A stretch of DNA of 64,000 bases from Burkholderia contaminans (GCF_029633825.1 NZ_CP090640.1:372001-436000); one strand, 5' to 3'. Counted from the first letter of the stretch, positions 20,616-30,614 are shown. The notes: a model not told the origin generated them from the sequence alone. Translations and numbers: made by a program.

Positions 20616-22067
20616 TTAAACGCCCGTCGTGAACCATGCATCCGTTCGCGCATACAGATCGATGAAGCGTGCGTGGCGCGCGGCCAACGAGCGATCGTCG
20701 CGCGGCGCGGCAACCGGCGACGCCGCCGGCGCCAGTGCGTGCAGCGCGTCTTCCCGCCAGTGCCCGATCGCGACGCCCGCGAGCAGCGCGGCGCCGCGCG
20801 TCGCGGCGTTCGGGCAGTCGATCGCGTGCAGCGACGCACCCAGCGCGTCGGCGAGCAACTGGCGCCAGCGCGGATCGACCGACCCGCCGCCCGCGAGACG
20901 CAGCATCGCGACCGGATCGCCGCGATCGGCGTCGCGGATCGCATCGAGCCCGGCGCGCAACGCGAACGCGACACCTTCGAACGCGGCGCGCATCATCGCG
21001 CCGCGCGTGTCGCCGAGCCCGAGGCCGAGCCAGCCGCCGCGCGCGTCAGGGTTCATCCACGGCGAACGCTCGCCCGTCAGGTACGGCAGGAAGCACAGGC
21101 GTTCCGACGCCGCGTGGGCGAACGCTTCGTCATACGCATCGGCCCACTGCGCATAGCCGAGCCAGCCGCGCACGGCTTCGAGCGCGAGCCCGACGTTCTG
21201 CATCGCGGCCATCGTGTAATAGCCGCCGCCGGCCGCCGCGCGATAGCGATGCAGCCCGCGTCGCGCGGGCGGCAGCGCATCCGCGAGCACGACGATCTGG
21301 CCGCCGCTGCCCGTCGTCAGCAGCGCGTCGCCGGCGGCGGCGAGCCCGCTGCCGAGCGCCGCGCATGCGGTGTCGGCTGCGCCCGTCGCCAGCGGCACGC
21401 CGGCCGGCAGGCCGAGCGCCGCGGCAGCCTGCGCGCCGAGCGTGCCGCAGCGCGCGGTCGACGGAACGACCGGCGCGAACCGGTCGGCCGGCAAGCCGAG
21501 CGCGTCGACCAATGCGAGATCCCATTCACCATCGGGTGTCGCGAGCGCAGTCGCGCACGCATCGCTCGGATCGGCCGCGACGTCGCCGCCCAGCGCGATG
21601 CGCAACCAGTCCTTCGGCTGCACGGCCCAGCGCGCGGCATGCAGCGCTTCGGGTTCGTGCGTGGCCAGCCAGCGCAACAGCGGGCCGGCCATGCCCGGCG
21701 CGACGGGATTCGGTGCGGCGGGCGAACCCGCGGCGGGCCAATCGGCCGCGTCCGCTTCGCGCACCGCGCGCGTGTCGGGCCACAGGAGCGCGGGACGCAC
21801 CGGCTGCCCCGCCACGTCGATCAGCACGACGCCGTGCATCTGCCCCGAGAACCCGATCGCCGCCACCTGCGCACGCTCGTCGGCCGGCAGCCGCGCGGCC
21901 GCGCGCACGAGCGCCTGCCACCACGCGTGCGGCGCGATCTCCGCCCAGCCGGGCTGCGGCGACGACAGCGCATAAGGTTCGCTCGCGACCGCCCGCTCGA
22001 CGCCATCGGCATCGAGCGTGACGAGTTTGACGGAGCCGGTGCCGAGGTCGATTCCGAGCAGGCGCAT
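20616..22067 (-). CDS. xylB: FGGY-family carbohydrate kinase, xylulokinase-like
   Basis: A 483-residue sugar kinase. The N-terminal M-R-L-L-G-I-D-L-G-T-G-S-V-K is the ATPase phosphate-1 motif; F-S-G-Q-M-H-G and L-W-P-D-T-R follow, and G-A-A-D-T-A-C-A and A-G-G-G-S-V-D-P give the adenosine/phosphate-2 regions. The sequence groups with xylulokinases, but FGGY specificity is hard to read. It is alone, ends 275 bp before frmA and is divergent from the permease gene. It may provide a second xylulokinase, relevant because the first copy at 447-1927 is frameshifted. Confidence 0.82.
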   Translation of the reverse strand: MRLLGIDLGTGSVKLVTLDADGVERAVASEPYALSSPQPGWAEIAPHAWWQALVRAAARLPADERAQVAAIGFSGQMHGVVLIDVAGQPVRPALLWPDTRAVREADAADWPAAGSPAAPNPVAPGMAGPLLRWLATHEPEALHAARWAVQPKDWLRIALGGDVAADPSDACATALATPDGEWDLALVDALGLPADRFAPVVPSTARCGTLGAQAAAALGLPAGVPLATGAADTACAALGSGLAAAGDALLTTGSGGQIVVLADALPPARRGLHRYRAAAGGGYYTMAAMQNVGLALEAVRGWLGYAQWADAYDEAFAHAASERLCFLPYLTGERSPWMNPDARGGWLGLGLGDTRGAMMRAAFEGVAFALRAGLDAIRDADRGDPVAMLRLAGGGSVDPRWRQLLADALGASLHAIDCPNAATRGAALLAGVAIGHWREDALHALAPAASPVAAPRDDRSLAARHARFIDLYARTDAWFTTGV

Positions 22068-22506
22068 GACGTGAGGGCGAATTCGAATGAACGGATGTCG
22101 ATGATAACGGGATCGCGATGCGCGCCCCGTTTTTTGCCGTCGTCGCGGCAGGCCGAACACGCAATCGCCGGCCGGGTTCCACCCGGCTGCGCCTTGCGGG
22201 CAAAAGCGGCCGTTCGCGGGTTAACCCGGCGCGATTTTCCCCAGGCACTTTTTGCCACTATGCCGCCCGCCCGATACACACCATAAAGCGGCCTATATTT
22301 GACACGGGGGCCAGCGCTATTTTGAAGGGCTATAAAACCGGGGAACCTCACTCCTGCGGCTGTTTCCCCATGATCGACACCCTGTTCCATGCCGAAATGG
22401 CATATCGAACCAGCAAAGAACGGAATAGAACCCAGCACTCTTGTTGCATGGATTCATTCCGAATAATTTCGTATCACCCCGAAAACAAGATCATGGAGTG
22501 AGACAG
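22068..22506. promoter_or_regulatory. Structured leader/promoter region upstream of the nucleobase permease
   Basis: This 439-bp gene-free region is clearly more AT-rich than its surroundings from about 22270 on. It holds GGGGAAC (22340-22346) pairing with GTTTCCCC (22362-22369), and ATGCC-GAAAT-GGCAT at about 22389-22403. A TTGACA sits at 22299-22304 without a good -10 box at the right distance. A short ORF of 44 codons starts at 22370 and ends just before the permease ribosome site. Such a leader before a purine permease could be a riboswitch or an upstream-ORF control; I cannot identify a known class. Confidence 0.4.
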
Positions 22507-23883
22507 ATGCAATCGAACACGGTCCATCCGTGCGATGAGGTGCTGCCGACCGGCAAGCTGGTAACGCTTGGCCTGCAGCACGTCCTCGTCATGTACGCCG
22601 GCGCTGTCGCCGTGCCGCTTATCGTCGGCGCCGCGCTCAAGCTGCCGAAAGACCAGATCGCGTTCCTGATCAGCGCCGATCTGTTTTCGTGCGGCATCGC
22701 CACGCTGATCCAGACGCTCGGCCTGTGGATCTTCGGGATCCGCCTGCCCGTCATCATGGGCTGCACGTTCGCGGCAGTCGGCCCGATGATCGCGATCGGC
22801 ACCAACCCCGGCCTCGGCATCCTCGACATCTTCGGCTCGACCATCGCGGCCGGCATCATCGGCATCGTGCTCGCGCCGATGATCGGCAAGCTGTTGCGGT
22901 TCTTCCCGCCGGTGGTGGTCGGCACGGTGATCGCCGTGATCGGGCTGTCGCTGATGGAAGTCGGCATCAACTGGGCGGCCGGCGGCGTCGGCAATCCCGA
23001 ATACGGCAGCCCGGTCTATCTCGGCCTGTCGCTGCTCGTGCTCACGCTGATCCTGCTGATCAACAAGTACGGCCGCGGCTTCGTCGCGAACATCTCGGTG
23101 CTGCTCGGCATCGTCGCCGGCTTCGCGATCGCCTTCGCGATCGGCCGCGTGAATACCGACGGCGTCGCGCACGCACCGTGGGTCGGCTTCGTGATGCCGT
23201 TCCACTTCGGCCTGCCGCACTTCGACCCGCTGTCGATCGTGACGATGGTCACGGTGATGTTCGTCACGTTCATCGAATCGACCGGCATGTTCCTCGCGGT
23301 CGGCGACATGGTCGATCGCCCGGTCAACCAGGAGCGCCTGGTTCGCGGCCTGCGCGTCGACGGCCTCGGCACGCTGATCGGCGGCATCTTCAACTCGTTC
23401 CCGCATACGTCGTTCTCGCAGAACGTCGGCCTGATCGGCGTGACGGGCGTGAAGAGCCGTTTCGTGTGCGCGACCGGCGGCGTGATCCTCGTGCTGCTCG
23501 GCCTGTTCCCGAAGATGGCGCAGGTCGTCGCATCGGTGCCGCCGTTCGTGCTCGGCGGTGCCGGCATCGTGATGTTCGGGATGGTGGCGGCGAACGGCAT
23601 CAAGGTGCTGTCGAAGGTCGACTTCGTGAATAACTCGCACAACCTGTTCATCGTCGCCGTGAGCGTCGGCATGGGCCTCGTGCCGGTCGTGTCGCCGCAC
23701 TTCTTCTCGAAGCTGCCGCCCGCGCTCGCCCCGATCCTGCACAGCGGCATCCTGCTGGCATCGGCGACGGCCGTGATCCTGAACATCGTGTTCAACGGCG
23801 TGAAAGGCGAAAAGGATGCGCGCTGCGAGATTCGGCGCGCGGGACACGACTTCGACGGGCGGCCCGCCGACGTGCATCACTGA
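22507..23883 (+). CDS. Xanthine/uracil-type permease (NCS2 nucleobase:cation symporter)
   Basis: A 458-residue inner-membrane protein with about 13-14 hydrophobic segments. The start (L-V-T-L-G-L-Q-H-V-L-V-M-Y-A-G) and the Q-N-V-G-L-I-G-V-T-G segment are the NCS2/NAT signatures; the family symports purines or pyrimidines with protons. The sequence resembles xanthine/urate permeases (UacT/PbuX group) more than UraA. A GGAGTGAGACAG ribosome region precedes the ATG. It stands alone, followed by a palindromic terminator. Exact nucleobase unknown. Confidence 0.88.
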   Translation: MQSNTVHPCDEVLPTGKLVTLGLQHVLVMYAGAVAVPLIVGAALKLPKDQIAFLISADLFSCGIATLIQTLGLWIFGIRLPVIMGCTFAAVGPMIAIGTNPGLGILDIFGSTIAAGIIGIVLAPMIGKLLRFFPPVVVGTVIAVIGLSLMEVGINWAAGGVGNPEYGSPVYLGLSLLVLTLILLINKYGRGFVANISVLLGIVAGFAIAFAIGRVNTDGVAHAPWVGFVMPFHFGLPHFDPLSIVTMVTVMFVTFIESTGMFLAVGDMVDRPVNQERLVRGLRVDGLGTLIGGIFNSFPHTSFSQNVGLIGVTGVKSRFVCATGGVILVLLGLFPKMAQVVASVPPFVLGGAGIVMFGMVAANGIKVLSKVDFVNNSHNLFIVAVSVGMGLVPVVSPHFFSKLPPALAPILHSGILLASATAVILNIVFNGVKGEKDARCEIRRAGHDFDGRPADVHH

Positions 23884-23929
23884 CACCACCGATCGCCGCG
23901 CGCCGGACGACGGCACCAAGCGGTAACGC

Positions 23930-23958
23930 AAAACGCCACGGCATGCCGTGGCGTTTTG
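23930..23958. terminator. Perfectly palindromic terminator after the permease gene
   Basis: AAAACGCCACGGC pairs with GCCGTGGCGTTTT in an uninterrupted palindrome centred on GCATGC, followed by GTTTTG. It lies about 45 bp after the permease stop and can act in both directions. Confidence 0.8.
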
Positions 23959-24008
23959 TTTTGCGGGTGCGGGAAGCTGCGCGATGATCATTCGGACAAC
24001 TGGGCGTT

Positions 24009-24056
24009 CGGACAGGCGGACAGGCGGACAGGCGGACAGGCGGACAGGCGGACGGT
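24009..24056. repeat. 8-bp tandem repeat (CGGACAGG), five perfect copies plus degenerate copies
   Basis: CGGACAGG is repeated five times without error at 24009-24048, then CGGACGGT, and related units (CGAACGG, CGGAACGG, CGGAACAGG) continue to about 24083. It lies in the gene-free region between two terminators, so length changes would not disturb a gene. It has the form of an octanucleotide VNTR. No spacer structure, so not a CRISPR. Confidence 0.9.
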
Positions 24057-24236
24057 CGAACGGCGGAACGGCGGAACAGGCGGTCACGACACATGAAAGG
24101 GTCGCCCGCGGGCGCGGAGCGGGATGCCGGTTGGCCAACCAGGATGGCTGGTCCGGCGCAATAAGCGACGCCGGAATCCTATACGCGCATCGTCACCCCA
24201 ACCGTCTTCGCGCCGCACGAATCGACCACGCAAAAG

Positions 24237-24270
24237 AAAACGCCACAGACTTTCGTCAGTGGCGTTTTCG
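24237..24270. terminator. Terminator after the RND outer-membrane gene
   Basis: GAAAACGCCAC pairs with GTGGCGTTTTC around a 12-base loop. On the - strand it follows the stop of the outer-membrane-factor gene by about 65 bp. The stem shares ACGCCAC/GTGGCGT with the terminator at 23930-23958. The remaining gene-free sequence (23884-24333) contains only these terminators and the tandem repeat. Confidence 0.75.
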
Positions 24271-24333
24271 ATTCCGCAACCAGCCGGTTCGAAAGGCAAG
24301 CGCGATCGAAACCGCGCGTGCCCCTCCTTGCGC

Positions 24334-25857
24334 TTACCCGTTCGTCGCCGTTGCCGACGCAGGCGCCGGAGCGGCCGCCTTGTCGTAATCGACCGGTGCA
24401 TCCGGCGCACGCGGCGTTTCGCCTGCGCGCTGGATCCAGCCGCCGCCCAGGGCGCGATACAGGTCGACCAGATTGGTCCAGCGTGCCAGACGTGCGCTGA
24501 TCAGCGATTGCTGCGCCGAGTACAGGTCCGTCTGCGCGGTCAGCACCGACAGGTAGCTGTCGACACCGTTCTTGTAACGCAGGTCCGACAGGTCGAAGCG
24601 ACGCTGCTGCGCATGCTCGTTGCGCTCGAGCGCGGCGATCTGCTGGTCGTACGTGCCGCGTGCGGCGAGGCCATCCGACACTTCGCGGAATGCCGACTGG
24701 ATCGCCTTCTCGTAGTTCGCGATCTCGATGCGCTTCTGCACGTGCGCGAGGTTCAGGTTCGCGATGTTCTGACCGCCTTCGAAGATCGGCATCGTGATCT
24801 GCGGCGCGAACGACCATGCGGCCGTGCCGGCCTTGAACAGGCCGCCGAGCGTCGGGCTGCCGGTGCCGAACGCACCCGTCAGCGAGATCTTCGGGAAGAA
24901 CGCCGCGCGGGCCGCACCGATGTTCGCGTTCGCGGCCAGCAGCGTCTGCTCGGCCTGCATCACGTCGGGGCGACGCGTCAGCAGATCCGACGGCAGGCCA
25001 GCGGGCACATCCGTCAGCAGGTTCTGCGCGTCGAGCGGCCTGCCCGCCGGCAGGTCGTCCGGCAGCGGCTCGCCGATCAGCAGCACCAGCGCATTCAACG
25101 CCTGCGCGCGTGCACGCGCCTGCGCCTGCTGGTTCGCGAGCGCCGTCTCGACCACCGTCTGCGCCTGACGCAGCTCGAGCTCGGAGCCCGTGCCGTTGTC
25201 GAATTGCAGCTTGGTCAGGTCGTACGACGCCTGCGCGGTCTTCAGCGTGTTCTCCGTGACCTTCAACAGATCGTCGGTCGACAGCAGCGTCAGGTACTGG
25301 TCAGCCACCTGCGATACCAGCGAGATCTCCGACGCCTGCCGTGCATACGACGTCGACAGGTACTGCGCGAGCGCCTGGTCCTTCAGGCTCTGCACGCGGC
25401 CGAACAGGTCGAGCTCCCACGACGCGGACAGGCCGACGTTGTAGGCGCGCGAGATGTACGGCGCACCGGTCTGCGAAAGACCCTGCGGCACGCGCTGGAT
25501 GCTGCCCGTGCCCGTACCGTCGAGCGTCGGGAACAACCCCGCGCGCGTGATCTGGTACTGCGCACGCGCGGCCTCGATGTTCAGCACTGCCACGCGCAGG
25601 TCGCGGTTGTTGTTCAGCGCGATCTCGATCAGCCGCTGCAGGCGCGGGTCGACGAAGAATTCGCGCCAGCCGATGGCGGTCGCAGCTTGCCCGTTCGCGC
25701 TGCGCGCGCCGGCCGCACCCGGCTGCGTCGCGTAGACGCCGCCGGCCGGGTACGCCTGCGCGACGGGCGCATCGGGCCGCTTGTAATGCGGCGCCATCGT
25801 GCAGCCCGTGGCAAAGAGCGCGACCGCGATTGCAGTCAAAGCGTGTTTTTGCATCAT
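24334..25857 (-). CDS. oprB: RND efflux outer-membrane factor lipoprotein (OprM/OprB type)
   Basis: A 507-residue outer-membrane channel of the TolC/NodT family. The signal peptide ends in the lipobox L-F-A-T-G-C with lipidated Cys19. Two OEP repeats follow (about 60-270 and 280-480), with coiled-coil helices rich in Ala/Gln/Leu that form the periplasmic tunnel. The TGA of the RND pump gene and this ATG overlap by one base (TGATG); a GTG one codon earlier is possible. With the two upstream genes it builds a tripartite drug exporter corresponding to BpeAB-OprB of B. pseudomallei. Confidence 0.92.
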   Translation of the reverse strand: MMQKHALTAIAVALFATGCTMAPHYKRPDAPVAQAYPAGGVYATQPGAAGARSANGQAATAIGWREFFVDPRLQRLIEIALNNNRDLRVAVLNIEAARAQYQITRAGLFPTLDGTGTGSIQRVPQGLSQTGAPYISRAYNVGLSASWELDLFGRVQSLKDQALAQYLSTSYARQASEISLVSQVADQYLTLLSTDDLLKVTENTLKTAQASYDLTKLQFDNGTGSELELRQAQTVVETALANQQAQARARAQALNALVLLIGEPLPDDLPAGRPLDAQNLLTDVPAGLPSDLLTRRPDVMQAEQTLLAANANIGAARAAFFPKISLTGAFGTGSPTLGGLFKAGTAAWSFAPQITMPIFEGGQNIANLNLAHVQKRIEIANYEKAIQSAFREVSDGLAARGTYDQQIAALERNEHAQQRRFDLSDLRYKNGVDSYLSVLTAQTDLYSAQQSLISARLARWTNLVDLYRALGGGWIQRAGETPRAPDAPVDYDKAAAPAPASATATNG

Positions 25858-28800
25858 CACTGTCCCTTGTTGCCTTCGTCGCCGTTGCCCGGCTTCTCTT
25901 CGTGGTGCGAGTGCTCCTGAGCCAGGCGCAGCGCCTCGTCGACGTCTTCCTTCTCGCCGCTGAAGATCGCACGGATCTTCACGAAGAACATCGGGATCAT
26001 GAAGATCGCGAGGAACGTCGCCGTGATCATCCCGCCGATCACGCCCGTACCGATCGCGTGCTGGCTGGCCGAACCCGCGCCGTTGCTGATCGCGAGCGGC
26101 ATCACGCCGAGAATGAACGCGAGCGACGTCATCAGGATCGGACGCAGCCGCAGGCGCGCCGCTTCCAGCGCGGCCTCGATCGGCCCCATCTTCTCCGTCA
26201 TCTGCAGTTCGCGCGCGAACTCCACGATCAGAATCGCGTTCTTCGCGGACAAGCCCACGGTGGTCAGCAGGCCGACCTGGAAGAACACGTCGTTCTCGAG
26301 GCCGCGCATCGTTGCCGCGAGCAGTGCACCGATCACGCCGAGCGGCACCACCATGATCACCGAGAACGGGATCGACCAGCTTTCATACAGTGCCGCGAGA
26401 CACAGGAACACGACGAGGATCGAGATCGCATACAGGATCGGCGCCTGCGAACCGGACTGGATTTCCTGGAACGACAGGCCGGTCCACGAATAGCCGATAC
26501 CGACCGGCAGCTTCTTCGCGATCTGTTCCATCGCGGCCATCGCCTGACCGGTCGACTTGCCCGGTGCGGCCTGGCCCTGGATTTCCATCGCCGACACACC
26601 GTTGTAGCGCTCGAGCTTCGGCGAACCGTACGTCCAGTGACCGGTCGCGAACGAACTGAACGGCACCATCCCGCCCGACCCGTTGCGCACGTACCAGATG
26701 TTCAGGTCTTCCGGCGTCATCCGGAACGGTGCGTCTGCCTGCACGTAGACCTTCTTGATCCGGCCATCGGTATCCAGGAAGTTGTTCACGTACTTCGACG
26801 CCCACGCGATCGAGAACGTCTGGTCGATCGCATCCGCCGTCACGCCGAGCGCGTTCGCCTTCTCGCGATCGATGTCGACCTTGTACTGCGGCGTATCGTT
26901 CAGGCCGTTCGGACGCACACCCTGCAGCGTCGGATCCTTCGAGGCCATCCCGAGCAGCTGGTTACGCGCGGCCATCAGCGCATCGTGGCCGAGGCCCGCG
27001 TTGTCCGTCAGCTCGAAGTCGAAGCCGGCAGCGGTGCCGAGTTCAGGAATCGACGGCGGGTTGAACGGGATCACGATCGCGTCCTTGTAGCCCGCGTAGC
27101 GCCCGAACATCCGGCCGATCAGCGCCTGCACCTTCTGGTTCGCATGCTGACGCTGCGAGTAGTCCTTCAGGCGAACGAACACGAGACCGGAGTTCTGGCC
27201 GCGGCCGGCGAAGCTGAAGCCGTTGACCGTGAACGCCGATTCGACGATTTCCTTCTCGTCCTTCAGCAGGTAGTCGGAAATGTTCGCGAGCGTCTTCGCG
27301 GTCGTTTCCTGCGTCGAGCCCGACGGCGTCTGCACGATCACGAACATCAGGCCCTGGTCTTCATCGGGCAGGAACGACTTCGGCAGGCGCACGAACAGCA
27401 GGCCGACCGCGACGATCACGACCAGGTAGATGATGAGCCAGCGGCCCGAACGCTTGATCACGTGGTGCACGCCGACGTGGTACTTGTCGCGGCTGTTGTT
27501 GAACGTGCGGTTGAACCAGCCGAAGAAGCCCTTCTTCTCTTCGTGATGCCCTTGCGGGATCGGCTTGAGGATCGTCGCGCACAATGCCGGCGTCAGAATC
27601 AACGCGACGAGCACCGACAGCACCATCGCCGACACGATCGTCAGCGAGAACTGACGATAGATCGCGCCGACCGAGCCGCCCGAGAATGCCACCGGCACGA
27701 ACACCGCCGACAGCACGAGCGCCACGCCGACGAGTGCGCCGGTGATCTGGCCCATTGCCTTGCGCGTCGCCTCCTTCGGTGACAGGCCCTCTTCCGCCAT
27801 CACCCGCTCGACGTTCTCCACGACCACGATCGCATCGTCGACCAGCAGGCCGATGGCGAGCACGAGGCCGAACATCGACAGCGTGTTGATCGAGAAGCCC
27901 ACCATCGACATGATCGCGAACGTGCCGAGCAGCACCACCGGCACCGCGATCGTCGGGATGATCGTCGCCCGCAGGTTCTGCAGGAACAGGTACATCACGA
28001 GGAACACGAGCACGATACCTTCGAGCAGCGTCTTGACCACTTCCTCGATCGACAGCTTCACGAACGGCGTCGTGTCGTACGGGTACTTCACGACGAGGCC
28101 GTGCGGGAAGAACGGCGCCAGTTCGTCGATCTTCGCGCGCACGGCCTTCGCGGTCGCCAGCGCGTTCGCGTTGGTCGCGAGCTGGATACCGAGTGCCGCG
28201 GTCGGCTGACCGTTGTACTTCGTGTCGAAGTTGTAGTTTTCGCCGCCGAGTTCAAGCTTCGCGACATCCTTCAGGCGAACCTGCGAGCCGTCCTGGTTGA
28301 CCTTCAGCAGGATGTTGCCGAACTGCTCGGGCGTCTGCAGCAGCGTCGATTCGGTGATCGTCGCCTGCAGCATCGTGCCCGGCGTGGACGGCGTGCCGCC
28401 GATCTGGCCGCCTGCGATCTGCACGTTCTGTGCGGAGATCGCGGTCGACACGTCGACCGGCGTGAGGCCGTAGTTCGTCAGCCGGGTCGCATCGAGCCAG
28501 ACCCGCATCGCGTACTGCGAGCCGAACAGCGTGACGGTACCGACGCCGTTCAACCGGCTGATCGGGTCCTTCACGTGCGACGCCACGAAGTTCGCGAGGT
28601 CGTACTTGTTCATGCTGCCGTCTTCGGAGTTGAAGGCGAGCACCAGCAGGAAGCTGCTGCTCGACTTCGTCACCGACAGGCCGAGCTGCTGCACGACCTG
28701 CGGCAGAATCGGCGTCGCGAGCGACAGCTTGTTCTGCACCTGGACCTGCGCGATGTCGGCGTTGGTGCCCGGCGCGAAGGTCAGCGTGATCGTCGCGTTG

Positions 28801-29057
28801 CCCGAGTCATCGCTGGTCGACGACATGTACAGGAAGTTGTCGAGACCGCTCATCTGCTGCTCGATCACCTGCGTCACCGTGTCTTCCACCGTCTTCGCGG
28901 AAGCGCCCGGGTAGTTCGCGGTGATCTGGATCGAGGGCGGCGCGATCGTCGGATACTGCGAGATCGGCAGCGTGAAGATCGCCGCAACCCCGGCCAGCAT
29001 CAGGATGATGGCGATCACCCACGCGAAGATCGGGCGATCGATAAAAAACTTTGCCAT
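25857..29057 (-). CDS. bpeB: RND multidrug efflux pump, inner-membrane transporter (BpeB/AcrB/MexB type)
   Basis: A 1066-residue HAE1-family transporter, the usual length. It begins [14 protein letters not shown], the family hallmark, with 12 transmembrane segments and two large periplasmic loops. The segment [16 protein letters not shown] in the fourth transmembrane helix holds the paired Asp residues of the proton relay. It extrudes drugs from the periplasm and inner membrane using the proton gradient. Fifteen bases separate it from the adaptor gene and it overlaps the outer-membrane gene, so the three form one operon under the divergent TetR gene. Confidence 0.95.
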   Translation of the reverse strand: MAKFFIDRPIFAWVIAIILMLAGVAAIFTLPISQYPTIAPPSIQITANYPGASAKTVEDTVTQVIEQQMSGLDNFLYMSSTSDDSGNATITLTFAPGTNADIAQVQVQNKLSLATPILPQVVQQLGLSVTKSSSSFLLVLAFNSEDGSMNKYDLANFVASHVKDPISRLNGVGTVTLFGSQYAMRVWLDATRLTNYGLTPVDVSTAISAQNVQIAGGQIGGTPSTPGTMLQATITESTLLQTPEQFGNILLKVNQDGSQVRLKDVAKLELGGENYNFDTKYNGQPTAALGIQLATNANALATAKAVRAKIDELAPFFPHGLVVKYPYDTTPFVKLSIEEVVKTLLEGIVLVFLVMYLFLQNLRATIIPTIAVPVVLLGTFAIMSMVGFSINTLSMFGLVLAIGLLVDDAIVVVENVERVMAEEGLSPKEATRKAMGQITGALVGVALVLSAVFVPVAFSGGSVGAIYRQFSLTIVSAMVLSVLVALILTPALCATILKPIPQGHHEEKKGFFGWFNRTFNNSRDKYHVGVHHVIKRSGRWLIIYLVVIVAVGLLFVRLPKSFLPDEDQGLMFVIVQTPSGSTQETTAKTLANISDYLLKDEKEIVESAFTVNGFSFAGRGQNSGLVFVRLKDYSQRQHANQKVQALIGRMFGRYAGYKDAIVIPFNPPSIPELGTAAGFDFELTDNAGLGHDALMAARNQLLGMASKDPTLQGVRPNGLNDTPQYKVDIDREKANALGVTADAIDQTFSIAWASKYVNNFLDTDGRIKKVYVQADAPFRMTPEDLNIWYVRNGSGGMVPFSSFATGHWTYGSPKLERYNGVSAMEIQGQAAPGKSTGQAMAAMEQIAKKLPVGIGYSWTGLSFQEIQSGSQAPILYAISILVVFLCLAALYESWSIPFSVIMVVPLGVIGALLAATMRGLENDVFFQVGLLTTVGLSAKNAILIVEFARELQMTEKMGPIEAALEAARLRLRPILMTSLAFILGVMPLAISNGAGSASQHAIGTGVIGGMITATFLAIFMIPMFFVKIRAIFSGEKEDVDEALRLAQEHSHHEEKPGNGDEGNKGQ

Positions 29058-29072
29058 GAAACAGGCTCCCTG

Positions 29073-30347
29073 TTATTGCGCGCTCGAAGCAGCGGCAGCA
29101 CTCGCCGGCGCGGCGCCCGATGCGGCAGCACCGGAAGCGGCAGCGGCGCCGGAACCGGCGGCAGCCGGCGCGGCGGTGGCGGCGGCGCCCGATGCGGCTC
29201 CGGCCGCCGGTGCGAGCTGTGCCGGTACCGACTTCACGGTCGCACCCGGGCGCACCTTCTCGCCGCCCTGCACGATCACGTGGTCGCCCGCTTGCAGACC
29301 GCCTTCGACGATCCAGTTCGGGCCCTGCATACCGGTGGTCTTCAGCGGACGCGGCTCGACCTTGTTGCTGGCGTTCACCACCATCGCGATCGCCTGGCCC
29401 TTCTGGTCATGCGTGACGCCGATCTGCGGCACCAGGAACGCGTTCTCGTTCACGCCTTCCTCGATCCGTGCGCGCACGAACATGCCCGGCAGCAGCACGC
29501 GGCCCGGGTTCGGGAACACCGCGCGGATCGTCACCGAACCGGTGGCCTGGTCGACCGTCACGTCCGAGAACTGCAGCTTGCCGGCTTCCGAATAGGTCTT
29601 GCCGTCTTCCAGGATCAGCGACACCTTCGCGGCGCCCGGGCCGCTCGTCTTCAGGCGGCCGCTCTGCACGTCCTGACGCAGCTTCAGGCCTTCGAGGCTC
29701 GACTGCGTGAGGTCGACGTACACCGGATCGAGCTGCTGCACCGTCGACATCAGCGTCGCCTGGCTCGCCTGCACGTAGGCGCCCGGCGTCACTTGCGAGA
29801 TGCCGACGCGGCCGGTGATCGGCGACACGACGTCGGTGTAGCCGAGGTTGATCTGCGCGGTATCGACCGCCGCCTTGCCGGCCGCGACGTCCGCCGCTGC
29901 CTGGCCCTGCGTGGCCACTGCGTTGTCGTAGTCCTGCTTGCTGACCGCGTTCGCGGCCACCAGCACCTTGTAGCGCGCGACCAGTGCGTTCTGCGTGACG
30001 AGGTTCGCCTGCGCCTTCGCGAGCGTTGCCTTCGCACTGTTCAATGCGGCGATGTACGGCGCCGGATCGATCTTGTACAGACGCTGGCCGGCCTTCACGT
30101 CGGTGCCTTCGGTGAATTCACGGCGCAGCACGATGCCGTCGACTCGTGCGCGCACCTGCGCGACGAGGAATGCGCTGGTGCGGCCCGGCAGTTCGCTGAA
30201 GACCGGTACGGCTTGCGGTTGGACGGTGACGACGCCGACTTCCGGCGTTTGCGGCGGCGGTGCCGATTCTTTTTTCCCGCACGCGGCCAGGAAAACGGCG
30301 GCCGTCGCGACAGTGATTAAGCGGTATGGAACCCGTTCGACGCGCAT
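29073..30347 (-). CDS. bpeA: RND efflux periplasmic adaptor lipoprotein (BpeA/AcrA type)
   Basis: A 424-residue membrane fusion protein. The signal peptide ends V-F-L-A-A-C with lipidated Cys23. Barrel-sandwich (lipoyl) halves flank an alpha-hairpin (about 100-165, A-L-N-S-A-K-A-T-L-A-K-A), then beta-barrel and membrane-proximal domains. The last about 50 residues are almost entirely Ala, Gly, Ser and Pro, a low-complexity tail beyond the family's core. The adaptor joins pump and outer-membrane channel. It is the promoter-proximal gene of the operon. Confidence 0.94.
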   Translation of the reverse strand: MRVERVPYRLITVATAAVFLAACGKKESAPPPQTPEVGVVTVQPQAVPVFSELPGRTSAFLVAQVRARVDGIVLRREFTEGTDVKAGQRLYKIDPAPYIAALNSAKATLAKAQANLVTQNALVARYKVLVAANAVSKQDYDNAVATQGQAAADVAAGKAAVDTAQINLGYTDVVSPITGRVGISQVTPGAYVQASQATLMSTVQQLDPVYVDLTQSSLEGLKLRQDVQSGRLKTSGPGAAKVSLILEDGKTYSEAGKLQFSDVTVDQATGSVTIRAVFPNPGRVLLPGMFVRARIEEGVNENAFLVPQIGVTHDQKGQAIAMVVNASNKVEPRPLKTTGMQGPNWIVEGGLQAGDHVIVQGGEKVRPGATVKSVPAQLAPAAGAASGAAATAAPAAAGSGAAAASGAAASGAAPASAAAASSAQ

Positions 30348-30590
30348 GGAGCGACCTCTGTGTATAACCAATGGAATAAGTGCCGCACCCGACCGGAGGG
30401 AGCGCAACACGGATGCGCCTCACGGCGCAGATCGAACACCTGAAATACTGGACTGCTAGATACAGCAAGCGGCACGAAACCTCCGTGCCGACAGGTTGCC
30501 CCGCACTGCGGACTGTTACTTTGGCGGGAATCAGCAGAGTGGGATATTAACTGATTGCCACTTGGGTCATTCGATCGTAGGGTGGTATTG

Positions 30591-30614
30591 TATATACATT
30601 CATGAATGTATGTA
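30591..30614. promoter_or_regulatory. AcrR/BpeR-type palindromic operator
   Basis: The 24 bases from 30591 contain a perfect 18-bp palindrome at 30594-30611 (ATACATTCATGAATGTAT) with flanking TAT and GTA. It differs at only a few positions from the E. coli AcrR operator, as I remember it, which is also a 24-bp inverted repeat with the TACATT/AATGTA core. It lies in the 401-bp region between the adaptor gene and the TetR gene, about 135 bp before the latter. Binding by the adjacent TetR protein is inferred. Confidence 0.8.

Noticed and set aside
20616..20632. FGGY kinase as part of the frmA-fghA operon
   Set aside because: The kinase is upstream on the same strand but a 275-bp gap with a long hairpin separates it from frmA, and functions are unrelated.
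22370..22501. 44-codon ORF before the nucleobase permease as a leader-peptide gene
   Set aside because: No known leader-peptide pattern and no ribosome site seen; mentioned only as part of the leader.
24009..24056. Repeat considered as a CRISPR array
   Set aside because: Units are contiguous 8-mers without spacers, and no cas gene is near.
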